NCBI GenBank assembly: GCA_020975725.1
Contig: QXJR01000016.1
Location: forward strand, 434,001 to 498,000
DNA length: 64,000 bases
Source: Picocystis sp. L7
Lineage: Eukaryota; Chlorophyta; Picocystophyceae; Picocystales; Picocystaceae
Direction: 5' to 3'
The stretch's first letter is position 1. Every line of letters begins with the position of its first letter. The notes under the pieces are model-generated. The model was not told where the DNA came from, made no database searches, and was given only the letters and a program-made list of their open reading frames with translations. This document shows, in pieces, positions 9,610-19,291 of the stretch. Made by a program: the position numbers and the translations under genes.

Positions 9610-10299
9610 TCAATACGGTTTGAAGTGCTTGCTGAACAGGTGCTTCCTCTTGTGTTGCGGTTTGTGCTTGACTGCCGCACTTCCTTCCACATCGTCCAGT
9701 TTTCCTATCGTGCGTTCCTGCCAGTTGCTCTTCTTCAGCTTGACTGGACGTGTACCTACGAAGCGATTGTTCATCTCACGCAGTGCTTTGGCCAAGTCGG
9801 CGGGGTCCGAGAAGCTGACGAATCCGTACCCTTTCGTGACGTGGTTCTGCTTGTCCATGACGACCTTGGCGGCCAAGAAGGACGAGTACTTTTGGAACGC
9901 TTGCGCCAGCATCTCGTCCGTGACTTCTTTGCCAAGGTTTCCCACGAACAGCCTTGCGTCGTTGGTCGGCCACGAAACCAGCGACGGATCCACCCACGTC
10001 TCGCCGCCAGCTGCGCGTCGCACGGCCGCTCCCACGACCGGTGAGGGTGCAACGGGTTCGTGAGGCACCGCAGGAGGTGCAGGAGGCGCAGGTGGCGGCG
10101 CAGGAGGCGTCGGTTTCGGCCGAACCGGCGGTGCGACGCGAGTCGTCGGCCTTCGCTGCGGCGGTGCAACCACGGCCACGCCCTTCGCATGGTTCGCCTT
10201 TTCCTCCTCCTTCTCTCCTTCGTCTCCCTGCTTCGTCTGGCGCTCCACGCTCTCGATTTCCGCCGCGAAACGCGCGAACTCCTCGTCCCAATCCGCCAT
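9610..10299 (-). CDS. RBM42: RBM42-like RNA-binding protein
   Basis: 229 residues, single exon. The start is set at 10299 (MADWDEEFARFAAEIESV), although the frame runs open further upstream without conserved sequence. Order: an acidic N-terminal helix; a Lys/Glu tract (~38-50); a Pro/Ala-rich linker (~55-100); one C-terminal RRM (~130-210) with RNP2 LFVGNLG and RNP1 KGYGFVSF; and a basic tail. The RRM details (VTDEMLAQAFQKYSSFLAAK, ALREMNNRFVGTRPVKLKKS) match RBM42, a U4/U6.U5 tri-snRNP-associated protein. It is divergent from the coiled-coil gene at 10514. Confidence 0.88.
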   Translation of the reverse strand: MADWDEEFARFAAEIESVERQTKQGDEGEKEEEKANHAKGVAVVAPPQRRPTTRVAPPVRPKPTPPAPPPAPPAPPAVPHEPVAPSPVVGAAVRRAAGGETWVDPSLVSWPTNDARLFVGNLGKEVTDEMLAQAFQKYSSFLAAKVVMDKQNHVTKGYGFVSFSDPADLAKALREMNNRFVGTRPVKLKKSNWQERTIGKLDDVEGSAAVKHKPQHKRKHLFSKHFKPY

Positions 10300-10370
10300 C
10301 GCTTCCAACAAGGCGGTCCAGGCCACACCACTCGATCCCAGTCCACAGGGATCCGACCCACACGACCCTG

Positions 10371-10414
10371 GCGAATATATTCGCAAGGGAGGAGAGGGCG
10401 GAGCGAATATTCGC
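10371..10414. promoter_or_regulatory. Twin palindromes in the RBM42/coiled-coil divergent promoter
   Basis: GCGAATATATTCGC (10371-10384) and GCGAATATTCGC (10403-10414) are each perfect palindromes. Their centres are 31 bp apart, about three helical turns, and each is followed on the + strand by AAGGG(A/G)GG. They lie in the 214-bp space between the ATGs at 10299 (-) and 10514 (+). A dimeric factor acting on both genes is inferred. Confidence 0.5.
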
Positions 10415-10513
10415 AAGGGGGGAAGGGATGCGACGGACATGCGCATGTGAGAGCAGACATGTGGACGAGCGCAACCGCGTAGGCGGCCAGCGAGAACCGA
10501 GGAGATCCGTAGG

Positions 10514-11800
10514 ATGACGTTCAAGGAAGGAGAAAGGGGGACGAGCAAGCGCAGGATGTCCTTCCGGGACGTGGCGGCTTCCCTGAGTCCCGCCAAGGAC
10601 GACGGCATGCGCCTGCGTGGTTACTTCAGCAACCTCAAAGGGTTGTACCTGGAGCTGCTGAACAGCCACAAGGTCATCAAGAGACAACTGCTCGAGAAAG
10701 AGAAAGAGAACTGCGGGCTGAGCTCCAGGAACGCGTCCTTGCGGCGCAAAGTCGACCAGTTGGCCTCCTTGCCCGGTGACTTGAAGAAAAAGGTGCAGGC
10801 GTTGGAACAGCAGGTCTTGGAAAAGGACGCGCAGTTGGAACAGCTCGCCGAACAATTGAAGGATTCGAACCTGTCTGTGGAGAAGCATTCGGAGGAGGTG
10901 ATCCATCTTAAGACCCGAATCATCCACGTCCAGGACGAGTGCGACCTCAAGGTCGCGTTTCAGAAGAGCGAACACGTGGTGGCGCGTTCCAAGCTCGAGG
11001 CCGACCTCGTCCAGCTGGAAGGTCAGCTCCAATCCCTCCGTCGATTGGAAGAGCGCAGCAAGCTTTCCATCGAGGAGGAGGGTCGCAAGGACGCCTTGAT
11101 CCAAGCCCTTCGTGGCAAGGTGTTCGCACTGTTGGCGCGTGTGGAGAGTCAAGAGACCCGACTCCTGCGCTTGAACCAGGAGCTCCGCGAAGGCGTACAG
11201 AAGGATCAGTCCCAACTGCAGGCGTTCCAAGCCGAGAAGGAGGCTTGGGTTCGTCGTCAGAAGTCTTTGGAGTCGGAATTGTCGACGTACGACGCCACCA
11301 ACCAGCAGCTACACGCCGACCTGAAGTTGGCACGTGCACGTGTCGAAGAGCTGTCCACTGCATTGGAGGACTTGAAGCGGGAGACCCAGCAGGACCGCAC
11401 CTCGTTCGAGGATCGATTGCTTCAGCTGGAGAGCGACCGCAAGGCGTGTCGCATGGAGCTTTTGGATCGCATACACGCCTTGACGCGCGGTCGGGAGCAG
11501 CTGGAATCCGCCCATCGCCAGGAGCTGGATCGCCTCCGGGTCGACCTCCAGGCCGACCGTTGTTCGACGGTGCGCACGTTGCGCCATCACGTCCATCGCC
11601 TGGAGCAGGCCTTGGAGGTGGCGTTGGAGCACGTGGACGCCCTCCAACAGGACGCCGCACGCAGCAGCCAAGATCGCGACGCACGTGTCCAGGCCCTCCA
11701 CGCCAGCCTGGCCTCGGCCCTCTCCGCCGACCCCCCTTCGGAGCCACGTGATCCGCCCCCATGCGATCCTGGGGTGCCACGTGGCCCTGCTGGATGCTGA
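10514..11800 (+). CDS. Long coiled-coil protein, function unknown
   Basis: 428 residues, single exon from ATG 10514. After a Ser/Arg-rich start (~1-40), almost the whole chain to ~400 is Gln/Glu/Leu/Arg-rich heptads (for example LRRKVDQLASLPGDLKKKVQ), with no enzymatic motif. A Pro-rich tail (EPRDPPPCDPG) ends it. Length and composition suit a centriolar/ciliary, golgin or SMC-like scaffold, but none is diagnostic. The last 40 nt overlap the likely start of RCE1 in another frame, so either the C-terminal tail or the RCE1 start may be misplaced. Confidence 0.7.
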   Translation: MTFKEGERGTSKRRMSFRDVAASLSPAKDDGMRLRGYFSNLKGLYLELLNSHKVIKRQLLEKEKENCGLSSRNASLRRKVDQLASLPGDLKKKVQALEQQVLEKDAQLEQLAEQLKDSNLSVEKHSEEVIHLKTRIIHVQDECDLKVAFQKSEHVVARSKLEADLVQLEGQLQSLRRLEERSKLSIEEEGRKDALIQALRGKVFALLARVESQETRLLRLNQELREGVQKDQSQLQAFQAEKEAWVRRQKSLESELSTYDATNQQLHADLKLARARVEELSTALEDLKRETQQDRTSFEDRLLQLESDRKACRMELLDRIHALTRGREQLESAHRQELDRLRVDLQADRCSTVRTLRHHVHRLEQALEVALEHVDALQQDAARSSQDRDARVQALHASLASALSADPPSEPRDPPPCDPGVPRGPAGC

Positions 11801-12531
11801 CGTGGATCTACGTGGGGCTGGTGCACGCGGTGGCGCCGGTGGGACGCCACGTGGATCGGAACCGACCCCACGTGGCCAAGCGGAGGATGGTGGCGTGCGT
11901 CGCAGTCGCCATCCTGGCCGGATGGACGACCGTGCGCCATCAACATGGATCCAATGGTGGCGTCCTGGAAAGATTAGGAATGAGAGGGGATCGAATGGTG
12001 CCGTCCGCACTGGCAGGTGGAGGACTCACTGCCGTGCTCTTTGCAGGACCCATCGCGATGAAGTGGCCCCTACCGCCACCGCAAGCACTGGACGCACTGG
12101 TGATCCGAAACCTGCTCATTGCGCCCCTGTGCGAAGAATTCGTCTTCCGCGCATGCATGATAACCCTGCTCAGAGAGGAAGGAGCAGGAACCATCCAAGC
12201 CGTGCTTCTCGCACCGCTGTTCTTCGGAGCTGCCCACCTGCACCACCTCTACGAACTGATGGTGTTCCACAAAGTCGGCCTGGCCACGGGACTGGCACAG
12301 GTGGGGTTCCAATTTGCCTACACCTGCATCTTTGGATGGTTTGCCGCCTACCTCTTCCTGGCCACGCGGAGCATCGCGGGTAGCGTGGTTGCACACCAAA
12401 TGTGCAACTACCTGGGCTTTCCCGACTTCTGGGCCATATCAAGACATCCCAGGAAGAAACTCGTCTTGTCTCTCCTGGCAGCCGGCATACCCGCCTTCTT
12501 CTACCTTCTTGCCCAAGTGCACAGTGTTTGA
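11761..12531 (+). CDS. RCE1: RCE1-type CAAX prenyl protease (ABI family)
   Basis: 256 residues, multi-pass membrane protein. Catalytic motifs of the glutamate intramembrane protease family are present in order: NLLIAPLCEEFVFRACM (paired Glu and Arg, ~residues 121-135), FFGAAHLHHLYE (His), and VVAHQMCNYLGFP (His and Asn). Family role: removes the -AAX tripeptide from prenylated proteins in the ER, before carboxyl methylation. An ICMT-like protein is encoded at 55837-56517, but that pairing is only thematic. The start at 11761 overlaps the coiled-coil gene; an in-frame ATG at 11794 is an alternative. Confidence 0.9.
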   Translation: MRSWGATWPCWMLTWIYVGLVHAVAPVGRHVDRNRPHVAKRRMVACVAVAILAGWTTVRHQHGSNGGVLERLGMRGDRMVPSALAGGGLTAVLFAGPIAMKWPLPPPQALDALVIRNLLIAPLCEEFVFRACMITLLREEGAGTIQAVLLAPLFFGAAHLHHLYELMVFHKVGLATGLAQVGFQFAYTCIFGWFAAYLFLATRSIAGSVVAHQMCNYLGFPDFWAISRHPRKKLVLSLLAAGIPAFFYLLAQVHSV

Positions 12532-12715
12532 GACGGGGACAAAGCGGCAGAAAAAATCGAGCGAACCTTCCACATAGCACCGACGCGCACGAAAGGAAGC
12601 CCTCAGACAGAGGTAAGTGTAGGAGCCTGTCGATGCACATGCATGCATGAAGATGTAAATTTCAAGAGAAACAACAGAACAAAAGCAAGCACTCGGATGG
12701 GCGAGGGCCACGCTG

Positions 12716-13837
12716 TTAGGGAAACATGGGTTCCTGCATGAGCCCCATTTCCTCTGGCAATCCAAGGACGAGGTTCATGTTCTGCATGGCCTGTCCTGAA
12801 GCACCTTTTACTAGATTGTCGATAACCGACACGATGATGGCCCTCCCAGGAATGCGATCTGGGAACACATTCATCACACAGTAGTTGCTACCTTTTACGT
12901 GCCTAGTGTGCGGGATTTGCCCTTCCTCCAAGACAATGACAAACTTCTCGTCCCTGTACCGCTCATCAAGTTGCACCCGAAGATCATCCACTGTGTTTTG
13001 GCCTTCCAGGTTTACGTAGATGGTGCATTGCATGCCCCTGGACATAGGGATTAGGTGAGGCGTGAAGCTGATAGTGATGGGTACCCCCGCTGCATCGGAA
13101 AGTTCCTGCTCGATCTCTGGCATGTGCCTGTGGCTACCCACACCGTAAGCGTGCATTCCTCCGGCCACTTCACAGTACAGGCTGGCTTCTTTTGCCGCCC
13201 GCCCTGCCCCGCTAACCCCAGATTTGGCATCAATAGTAATGCTATCAATACTGATCATCTGTTTTTCTAAGAGCGGCACCAAAGGAAGTTGTGAACAAGT
13301 GGGATAGCATCCAGGATTCGCCACCAGCCTCGCCTCTCGCACCAGGTCCCTCTTGAGCTCGGTCAAGCCGTAGACCGCTTCTTTCTGCAGCTCTTTGGCC
13401 AGATGCGTTCCTCCATACCACTTGGCGTACGTATCCACGTCTCTCAATCGGAAATCGGCCGAGAGGTCCACCACTTTGATGTGTTTGGGCAATCCTGCCA
13501 CAATTTCCTGGGTGAGTGCGTGTGGCAAGCAGGCGAAGGCTGCGTCCACCTGGCTCCAGTCCACGTCGTCCAGCTTGGCCAAGGAAGGCATAGAAGCTCC
13601 TCGCAGGTGTGGGAAAACGGATTCCATCTTCTGTCCGGCGCTTCGTTCCGCAACCATTGCAGTGAGCTCCATGCCACCGTGAGCGACGGCTAGACGAGCC
13701 ACATCCGCACCGGTGTAGCCGCTGGCCCCGAGAACCGCCACCTTGGCTGGAGTTGCTGCAGTTGTGGAGGCGTACGCGGATCCGGAAGACGCTCCACAGC
13801 GTCCGCTTCGCGCACGAGCTGCTTTCGCCGTCGTCAT
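12716..13837 (-). CDS. argC: N-acetyl-gamma-glutamyl-phosphate reductase, plastid arginine synthesis
   Basis: 373 residues, single exon. A ~30-residue Ala/Ser/Arg-rich leader looks like a plastid transit peptide. The NAD(P)-binding motif GASGYTG is at 38-43, the active-site Cys177 sits in NPGCYPT, and the substrate motifs VDLSADFR and FTPHLIPMSRGM follow. This enzyme performs the third step of arginine biosynthesis, reducing N-acetylglutamyl phosphate to the semialdehyde. Length is normal for the monofunctional plant/bacterial type rather than the fungal fused ARG5,6 form. Confidence 0.96.
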   Translation of the reverse strand: MTTAKAARARSGRCGASSGSAYASTTAATPAKVAVLGASGYTGADVARLAVAHGGMELTAMVAERSAGQKMESVFPHLRGASMPSLAKLDDVDWSQVDAAFACLPHALTQEIVAGLPKHIKVVDLSADFRLRDVDTYAKWYGGTHLAKELQKEAVYGLTELKRDLVREARLVANPGCYPTCSQLPLVPLLEKQMISIDSITIDAKSGVSGAGRAAKEASLYCEVAGGMHAYGVGSHRHMPEIEQELSDAAGVPITISFTPHLIPMSRGMQCTIYVNLEGQNTVDDLRVQLDERYRDEKFVIVLEEGQIPHTRHVKGSNYCVMNVFPDRIPGRAIIVSVIDNLVKGASGQAMQNMNLVLGLPEEMGLMQEPMFP

Positions 13838-14888
13838 TCCGCCGCCGCTGCAGGTCTGCAGTCACACCCCTGTCGATGGGCAGTTACACCCTGTATCGGG
13901 ATCTCGCCCGATTCACACCCCCGATTTCGCAGACACACCCCCTCGAGTTTGGACGGTGTGGATGGAGTTGGGTTCGCTGGGGCAGGATCCGATCGGAGGT
14001 GCCCGAAGGACACGTGGATCACCACAGTCGTTTGGGAAGAGGTAAGGAGCGCCATCGTATCCTTCGATGGGTGCTGACTCCTGAGCGGCGAACACGAGGA
14101 CGAGGAGAGACATGCGCCATCCATGGAAGAAGCGGCCCAATAGGGTGGGAACGAGAGGAACCACAACGATGAACCATCCTTCCGACCTTGCATCCCGTCC
14201 ATGCTTCGTAGGCAAGGCATACCATTAAATTGGTGCTGAAGTATGGACGAGGCGATGCAAGGGCTCTTTGAAGCGACCTCATCCACATTGGTGTACAACG
14301 ACGGTGGATGTGGAAATCCACGTTGTAAGGTGCCCATCTTGGATCCCACTCTCGCCTTGCATCATTTGCATGCAACGATGGGCAAGAAAATGCACAGACT
14401 CTTTCTTCGGCCAATCAAACTGCATTAGACTCGCCCTGTCCTTGCATCCTTTGATGAAGCAATACAAGATAATAGAACCAATGGGATTGCGGAAATGTCA
14501 ACCATTTCCTCGTGCAACGGCTTGTTGATGACCCCTCCCATACCAAAGAGACGACCCAATTCATTAAGGTGTGCATTGCAGCCGACATGCGTAAGACATT
14601 CGTCCGGTACACGTCTTCGGGGACCGCTTCAACCACTCCTGATACACGTCTCAAAACCATTCACTCTTTCGCGACTTGTCATCTGATGGCGATACCTCTC
14701 TCCGTTCTCTTGCGCGTGTGCAGGTGCATCCAACGAACTTGAGCAATGCACCGGAGTTTTGTTCGATCGAGCTTGGATGGACTTGCGTCCTCCCATGCTT
14801 GCTTGGCGTCCTCCATGCAAACGGACACCGTTGCCTCTTTACATTGGCTAGTTGTCTCCACGCGTGTCTCTCCCCATTGGCGTGTCCC
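13838..14888. other. Divergent intergenic region, no gene seen
   Basis: About 1 kb between ArgC (-) and the DDX20-like gene (+). Several frames are open for 60-170 codons on both strands, but none shows conserved motifs or consistent codon use. The promoter boxes at its + end are listed separately. Confidence 0.4.
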
Positions 14889-14954
14889 TGCCACGTGGAT
14901 CCCCTCACTCACCCCCATGCAGCTGCCACGTGGACCCAAATCTTGCCACGTGGA
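14889..14954 (+). promoter_or_regulatory. Three TGCCACGTGGA G-boxes
   Basis: Exact 11-mers at 14889, 14924 and 14944, 25-90 bp before the ATG of the DDX20-like gene. CACGTG with these flanks is the classic plant bZIP/bHLH G-box (ABRE-like). Function in this organism is inferred. Confidence 0.55.
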
Positions 14955-14978
14955 TCGGGTCGGGATTCGCCATTCGGC

Positions 14979-16247
14979 ATGCCGCGCAAGCTGACGCGTC
15001 GCGGCGGAATGGCGCCAGGCGCCGACGCCCTTCCGACGCCAGACCGCGCCTGCAGCTTCGAGGAGATGCTCCTGCCGCCACGTGTGCTGCAAGGATTGGC
15101 ACGTGCGGGCTTGCATCGGCCATCGCCGGTGCAACAACGCGCCATTCCGTTGGGACGTTTCGGCGCCGACGTGGTGGCGCAAGCCAAGGCAGGAACGGGA
15201 AAAAGCGCCGCATTCGCCGCCGTGCTGGTGGAACGAGCCTACGAAAGTGAACGAGAAGCAGCTCCAAACGCTCCTGAAGCGCTGCTGCTCGCACCGACAC
15301 GGGAAACGGCGCTGCAAGCGGACCGCGTGGTGCGCACCGTCGGAGATGGCGAAGTCGGAGAGAGCTCCGAAGGGAGGAGGATCAGCCATGCGTTCGTAGG
15401 AGGCACGAACGAAGCCTCGGATCGACATGTGCTGCAACGTGGGGTCTGGTTGGCCTGCGCAACGCCCGGACGTGCGCGAGCATTGATAACGCGAGGTTGG
15501 ATGAAGACCCAAAACGTGAGAATGGTGGTGCTGGATGAAGCAGACGCCTTGATGGGGGAGGCACTGCGAGAAGACGTGCAATGGATCCTAGATGAGCTTC
15601 CTGACCGCAAGCAAACGTTGGCCTTCTCGGCCACTTATCCGACCGAGGTGCTGACACAGCTGGAGAAACGGATGAGACTACCCCAACGAGTGATGCTGTG
15701 CGAGGAAAGTATACAACTCCAAAGGGTCAAGCAATTCGTCAAAGTATTTGATAGATTCGAGGAAAAGGAGGATGCACTGGTGGATGTCTTGAACAGCGTT
15801 CCCTTTCATCAAACCATTGTGTTCTGCAGCAGTAGACGGTACGCCTCAGAATTGGCAGAGAGGCTCCAACAGCGCGGGATAGCCGCAGTCGGCATGTCGG
15901 CCGATCTGGCGCAGAGCAAACGTGTGCAAGTAATGGACCAATTTGCATGCTTTCACATGCGTGTGCTCGTGGCCACAGACCTGCTTGCACGAGGAGTAGA
16001 CTTACATCATGTCAACCTGGTGGTAAATATGGATCTGCCCAAAGACGGAGAGACTTATCTGCACAGAATTGGAAGGGCAGGGCGTTTTGCGGCGCCGGGG
16101 ATCGCAATCAGTCTGGTGACGACCAATGCATTGGAGCGTTTAAAGAAGATGGTGGATCAGGCACATGGGGAAAGCTGTACCCTTGAGGACTTGCCAAAAC
16201 ACCTGCCTGACGAAGACCACATGTACGAAATTCTAGACACAGAGTGA
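14979..16247 (+). CDS. DEAD-box RNA helicase, DDX20/Gemin3-like
   Basis: 422 residues from ATG 14979; the frame is open further upstream but only over promoter-like DNA. Motifs in order: Q-motif region (FEEMLLPPRVLQGLARAGLH, RPSPVQQRAIPLG), I AKAGTGKS, Ia APTRE, Ib TPGR, II DEAD, III SAT, IV TIVFCSS, V ATDLLARGVD, VI HRIGRAGRF. The Q-motif region and 'AIPLGRFGADVVAQAKAGTGK' pattern are closest to DDX20 (Gemin3) of the SMN complex. The short length lacks the long DDX20 C-terminal extension, so a role in snRNP assembly is only inferred. Confidence 0.9.
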   Translation: MPRKLTRRGGMAPGADALPTPDRACSFEEMLLPPRVLQGLARAGLHRPSPVQQRAIPLGRFGADVVAQAKAGTGKSAAFAAVLVERAYESEREAAPNAPEALLLAPTRETALQADRVVRTVGDGEVGESSEGRRISHAFVGGTNEASDRHVLQRGVWLACATPGRARALITRGWMKTQNVRMVVLDEADALMGEALREDVQWILDELPDRKQTLAFSATYPTEVLTQLEKRMRLPQRVMLCEESIQLQRVKQFVKVFDRFEEKEDALVDVLNSVPFHQTIVFCSSRRYASELAERLQQRGIAAVGMSADLAQSKRVQVMDQFACFHMRVLVATDLLARGVDLHHVNLVVNMDLPKDGETYLHRIGRAGRFAAPGIAISLVTTNALERLKKMVDQAHGESCTLEDLPKHLPDEDHMYEILDTE

Positions 16248-16449
16248 TGCTTACACTTTTGCACAGCTGAATCAGTCGAAGCCAAAAGGCGTGCACCCAC
16301 GACTGCACAACGGTACAAAGATTCCCCAATGGATTTCGGGGCACTCATGGAGAGAAGACGCACAAGAGCACAGTAAGTAGGCAGGTTTTATACGTGTCGT
16401 TGCTAAAATAAATCTTTAAAGTGCAACCCGTGAAACTGCCCAGTTTGTC

Positions 16450-18374
16450 CTAGAATGTGATATGCTTTTTGATGCATGGAATAAATTCTAACTCCCCGAA
16501 GCCCTCAGAGGGTGAGATTGACACCCAATCTAATTCTTTCTCCATCGTTAGACTAATGCCAGAAAAGGTACCCCCGGTGTATCTGAACGTGGCACTACAT
16601 CTCATATCTGGGAGTTGTTCAAGTACCCGAGCATCTGGGATGCCCTGAACCGCGCAAAACTCTACTAGCACAGTATCCATACATCCTGGATCTAAAAAAA
16701 TTTTATGCCACTTTATTTTCCCTTCGGATTTGGAGACCTGGGCAAGGTGACTTGTCCTCTTTGGGGGCAGGACAAAAACTTCTGGAACATTGAGATCAAA
16801 GGCAATGTCTTTCAGCGGGCGTGTCAAAGCACTAGAAGTTTTGAAGTCTATAGCAAGCAGCACTCTGGTTGCTAATGACAGGCCATTTCCCGAAAGAAAG
16901 TGCGCAGTAGCATGCACCTGCAGCGGTTGAACGCAATTGGAGGGATTCAGCGAATATTTGATCCCAGGGATTTGTGCATGCGACTGCAGTACATCAAGCT
17001 GTGGGTTCTGCGAAACAACCGAAGTGAATGTCTTTCCAGCCTGCATTGAGCTTTGAAGAGCAAAAATCCTAGGGTTGGCAGCGACTCTCCTCACTTCCAG
17101 ATGACTGGGCGTACTGACGGTGAAGTGCATGGGCTCCTTTATTCCGCGGGTGCCCTGAATGCACTGCAGGACCTGCCCTACAAGACTGCATGATTTGGCT
17201 TTCCTTCCCTTTATCCTGAGCTTCCACCGTTCCTGCAACAGAAGTACGCAAGGATCAGGTCTGGGTCTGAAGTTCATCCGCCCCATTGGGAAGCCTCCAT
17301 GGGGGACCGTGGATTCAAGTCCGTTGCCCGCAAAAGCAGGAGATGCCATGTCAAAGGATTCCCACTCTTGTTTGCCTGCATCTATGTTTTCCTCGAATGT
17401 AGATTCGTCTGCATATTGCGGTAAGAGCTCAATTTCGTCTATCTCGTTTTGCGCATCATCAAAAGCATTTCCAAATTCGTCATCAAACGAAACCTCTTCT
17501 TCTTCATCTTCAGGCTCTGGTCCGTCTAAATCTTCCTCATAATCCTCATCTTTGTACATGGCATATTGGCTCATGCTGGGAGTTTGAGGAGTGGCTTCTG
17601 CTTCTCCATAGTATTCCAGGGCATCCGGATCCTCAAACCCCACGTGCGTTATCCCAAGCCTCTTGCAGGATGCTGGCACATGTACATTCACGCCTCGAGG
17701 AGCTTGCATTTCAGAGGGATGGACAACCATTGAGAAACTCATGAGGTTTCGCCTCCTTTGCGTGTGTTCTATGTTAAGCTGTCTAAACTCCCGGTCTGCA
17801 CCTGACCACGCCTGAAGCAAGGTAGATGATGCAAGCAGTTCATCCAAGGCCAAAACAAGCTCCGCGGACTTTGCAACCATGGCCGCTGAATTGACCTGCT
17901 CGCCACACACCTTTACCAGAATGCCAACCACGTTGTCCATGAGTTCCTGAGCAAGGAACACGTTTTCTCCCCTTGGAAACACGACCATGACCAAAGATTC
18001 TGGGATCCCTTTGTACAAGACTTCGAATTCTCCGAACATTTCTTCTCCCTCCTCTCGGTTCCAGGCCACGTCGCCATTCCTACCATCGAAGAAGTGCCAC
18101 AGCATGGGTCAGTCTCTGTTTCTTTCCATACGACCGTCTCCCGTTTCCCATTTGGAAGGAATCACGAGTTCACTGTTCGACCGAAGGTTCGCTGGCATGG
18201 AACGCGGGCTCACGTTTGGACGGAACCGGCAGGCATCGCTGCTCGTCGGTCGAGCTTGTGCGCCACTTCGGCGGCCGTTTCCGAAAGCTTGGCGAGCGGG
18301 ATTTCCCTGGCTTGCAAGACGAGTGGCTTCCCTCGGCGTTCGTGCAAGGCCACGCCTGCAGGAAAGGGCTCCAT
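16450..18374 (-). CDS. TML: TPLATE-complex muniscin-like protein (TML), mu-homology domain
   Basis: Two exons: 18214-18374 and 16450-18079. The 134-nt intron (donor AAAC|GTGAGC, acceptor GGTAG|G, phase 2) joins them into 596 residues. Exon 1 (MEPFPAGVALHERRGK, VLQAREIPLAKL) plus the start of exon 2 (GEFEVLYKGIPESLVMVVFP, GENVFLAQELMDNVVGILVK) forms a longin-like N-domain resembling plant TML. The middle (~200-300) is acidic and disordered. From ~335 to the end lies a mu-homology domain (CIQGTRGIKEPMHFTV, VLLAIDFKTSSALTRPLKDI, LDWVSISPSEGFGELEF). In plants TML is the cargo-binding subunit of the TPLATE/TSET endocytic complex. An AP-mu or stonin-type protein is less likely given the longin-like start. 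Confidence 0.72.
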
Positions 18375-19291
18375 GACGCTCGTTCACACGTTCGCCACAC
18401 GTCCAGGGTTTTTCTTCCAGTCGAGGCGCAACCCAGTCTGTCTGATTGGATCGGGAAGGGGGCGACCCTATGTGACATCTCAGTGGGGTCGCCCCAAACC
18501 CCGGGTCGAATGGACCACCCCACCACTGGGACCGTGGGTCCACGAACACGACCGAGCTCATCCCATGGGTGTTCGAATGGCAAAGCTATGGCTGGACGCA
18601 AGACAAGCAGAACAACAAGCTCGTCCCTGGCGCAGACTGGTTCACTGCGCCTTCTGGGAATCGAACTGATCGACATCGAAGAGGCGAACCCAACCAGGCA
18701 TGCACAAAGGATTTCGTGGGATTGCAGGAGGTCGGGTGGGGGGGGGCAGCATGACATGCCATGGGTACGTTGCAGTGTGGTAAAAGATCTTTGAGCATTG
18801 GTGAAAGGGACGCTAAGTCCTTACCTGGACAGGAAGGTTTTTGGCACAGCTGAATCGCTCTCCCAGCAGTGCCAACCAGCTTCATTCGCCCTCCTTCTAT
18901 TCAGTAGTGTTAATGGAAATAGAGGATCAGCTATTTTGGAAGTTGTTTCATGCAAGGGCTAAGAGAAAAGAAAGCTAAATCTAGCAAAGCTGACTGTGGA
19001 TACAGCAAGTAGCAGGATTGCCACTGCAGATCTCCTACTGCAACTCGGATGTGCTGCGATTGGTGGGAATTGATCGTCATGCCCAAAGGACCATGCTAGC
19101 ACTACTATCACGCAGTAAAAAACCATTTCTGAAGACAGTGTTTTCCATTGAAGGATCTAAAGGACCTGCTTGTGCATCTGATAGTGTGCTGTAGAAAAGA
19201 AAATTAGAAACTTGTTACACAGCTTCCCATGGGGACTTGCTCCATCTCCACTGTCCCACATGTGATAGCATCGTCTGCATCCTCTACATCC
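18375..19291. other. Intergenic, no gene seen
   Basis: Upstream of TML and downstream of the MAPEG gene. Long frames at 18216-18794 (+) and 18170-18757 (-) lack recognisable motifs, and the minus frame overlaps TML exon 1. A G-run of ten lies at ~18738-18747. Confidence 0.4.

Noticed and set aside
9610-11230. Long minus frames extending upstream of RBM42 through the coiled-coil gene
   Set aside because: Antisense shadows of heptad-rich coding DNA; conserved sequence stops at residue 1 of RBM42.
18170-18794. Open frames of ~195 codons on both strands
   Set aside because: They overlap TML exon 1 and its promoter; the alternative short exon is the one with homology.
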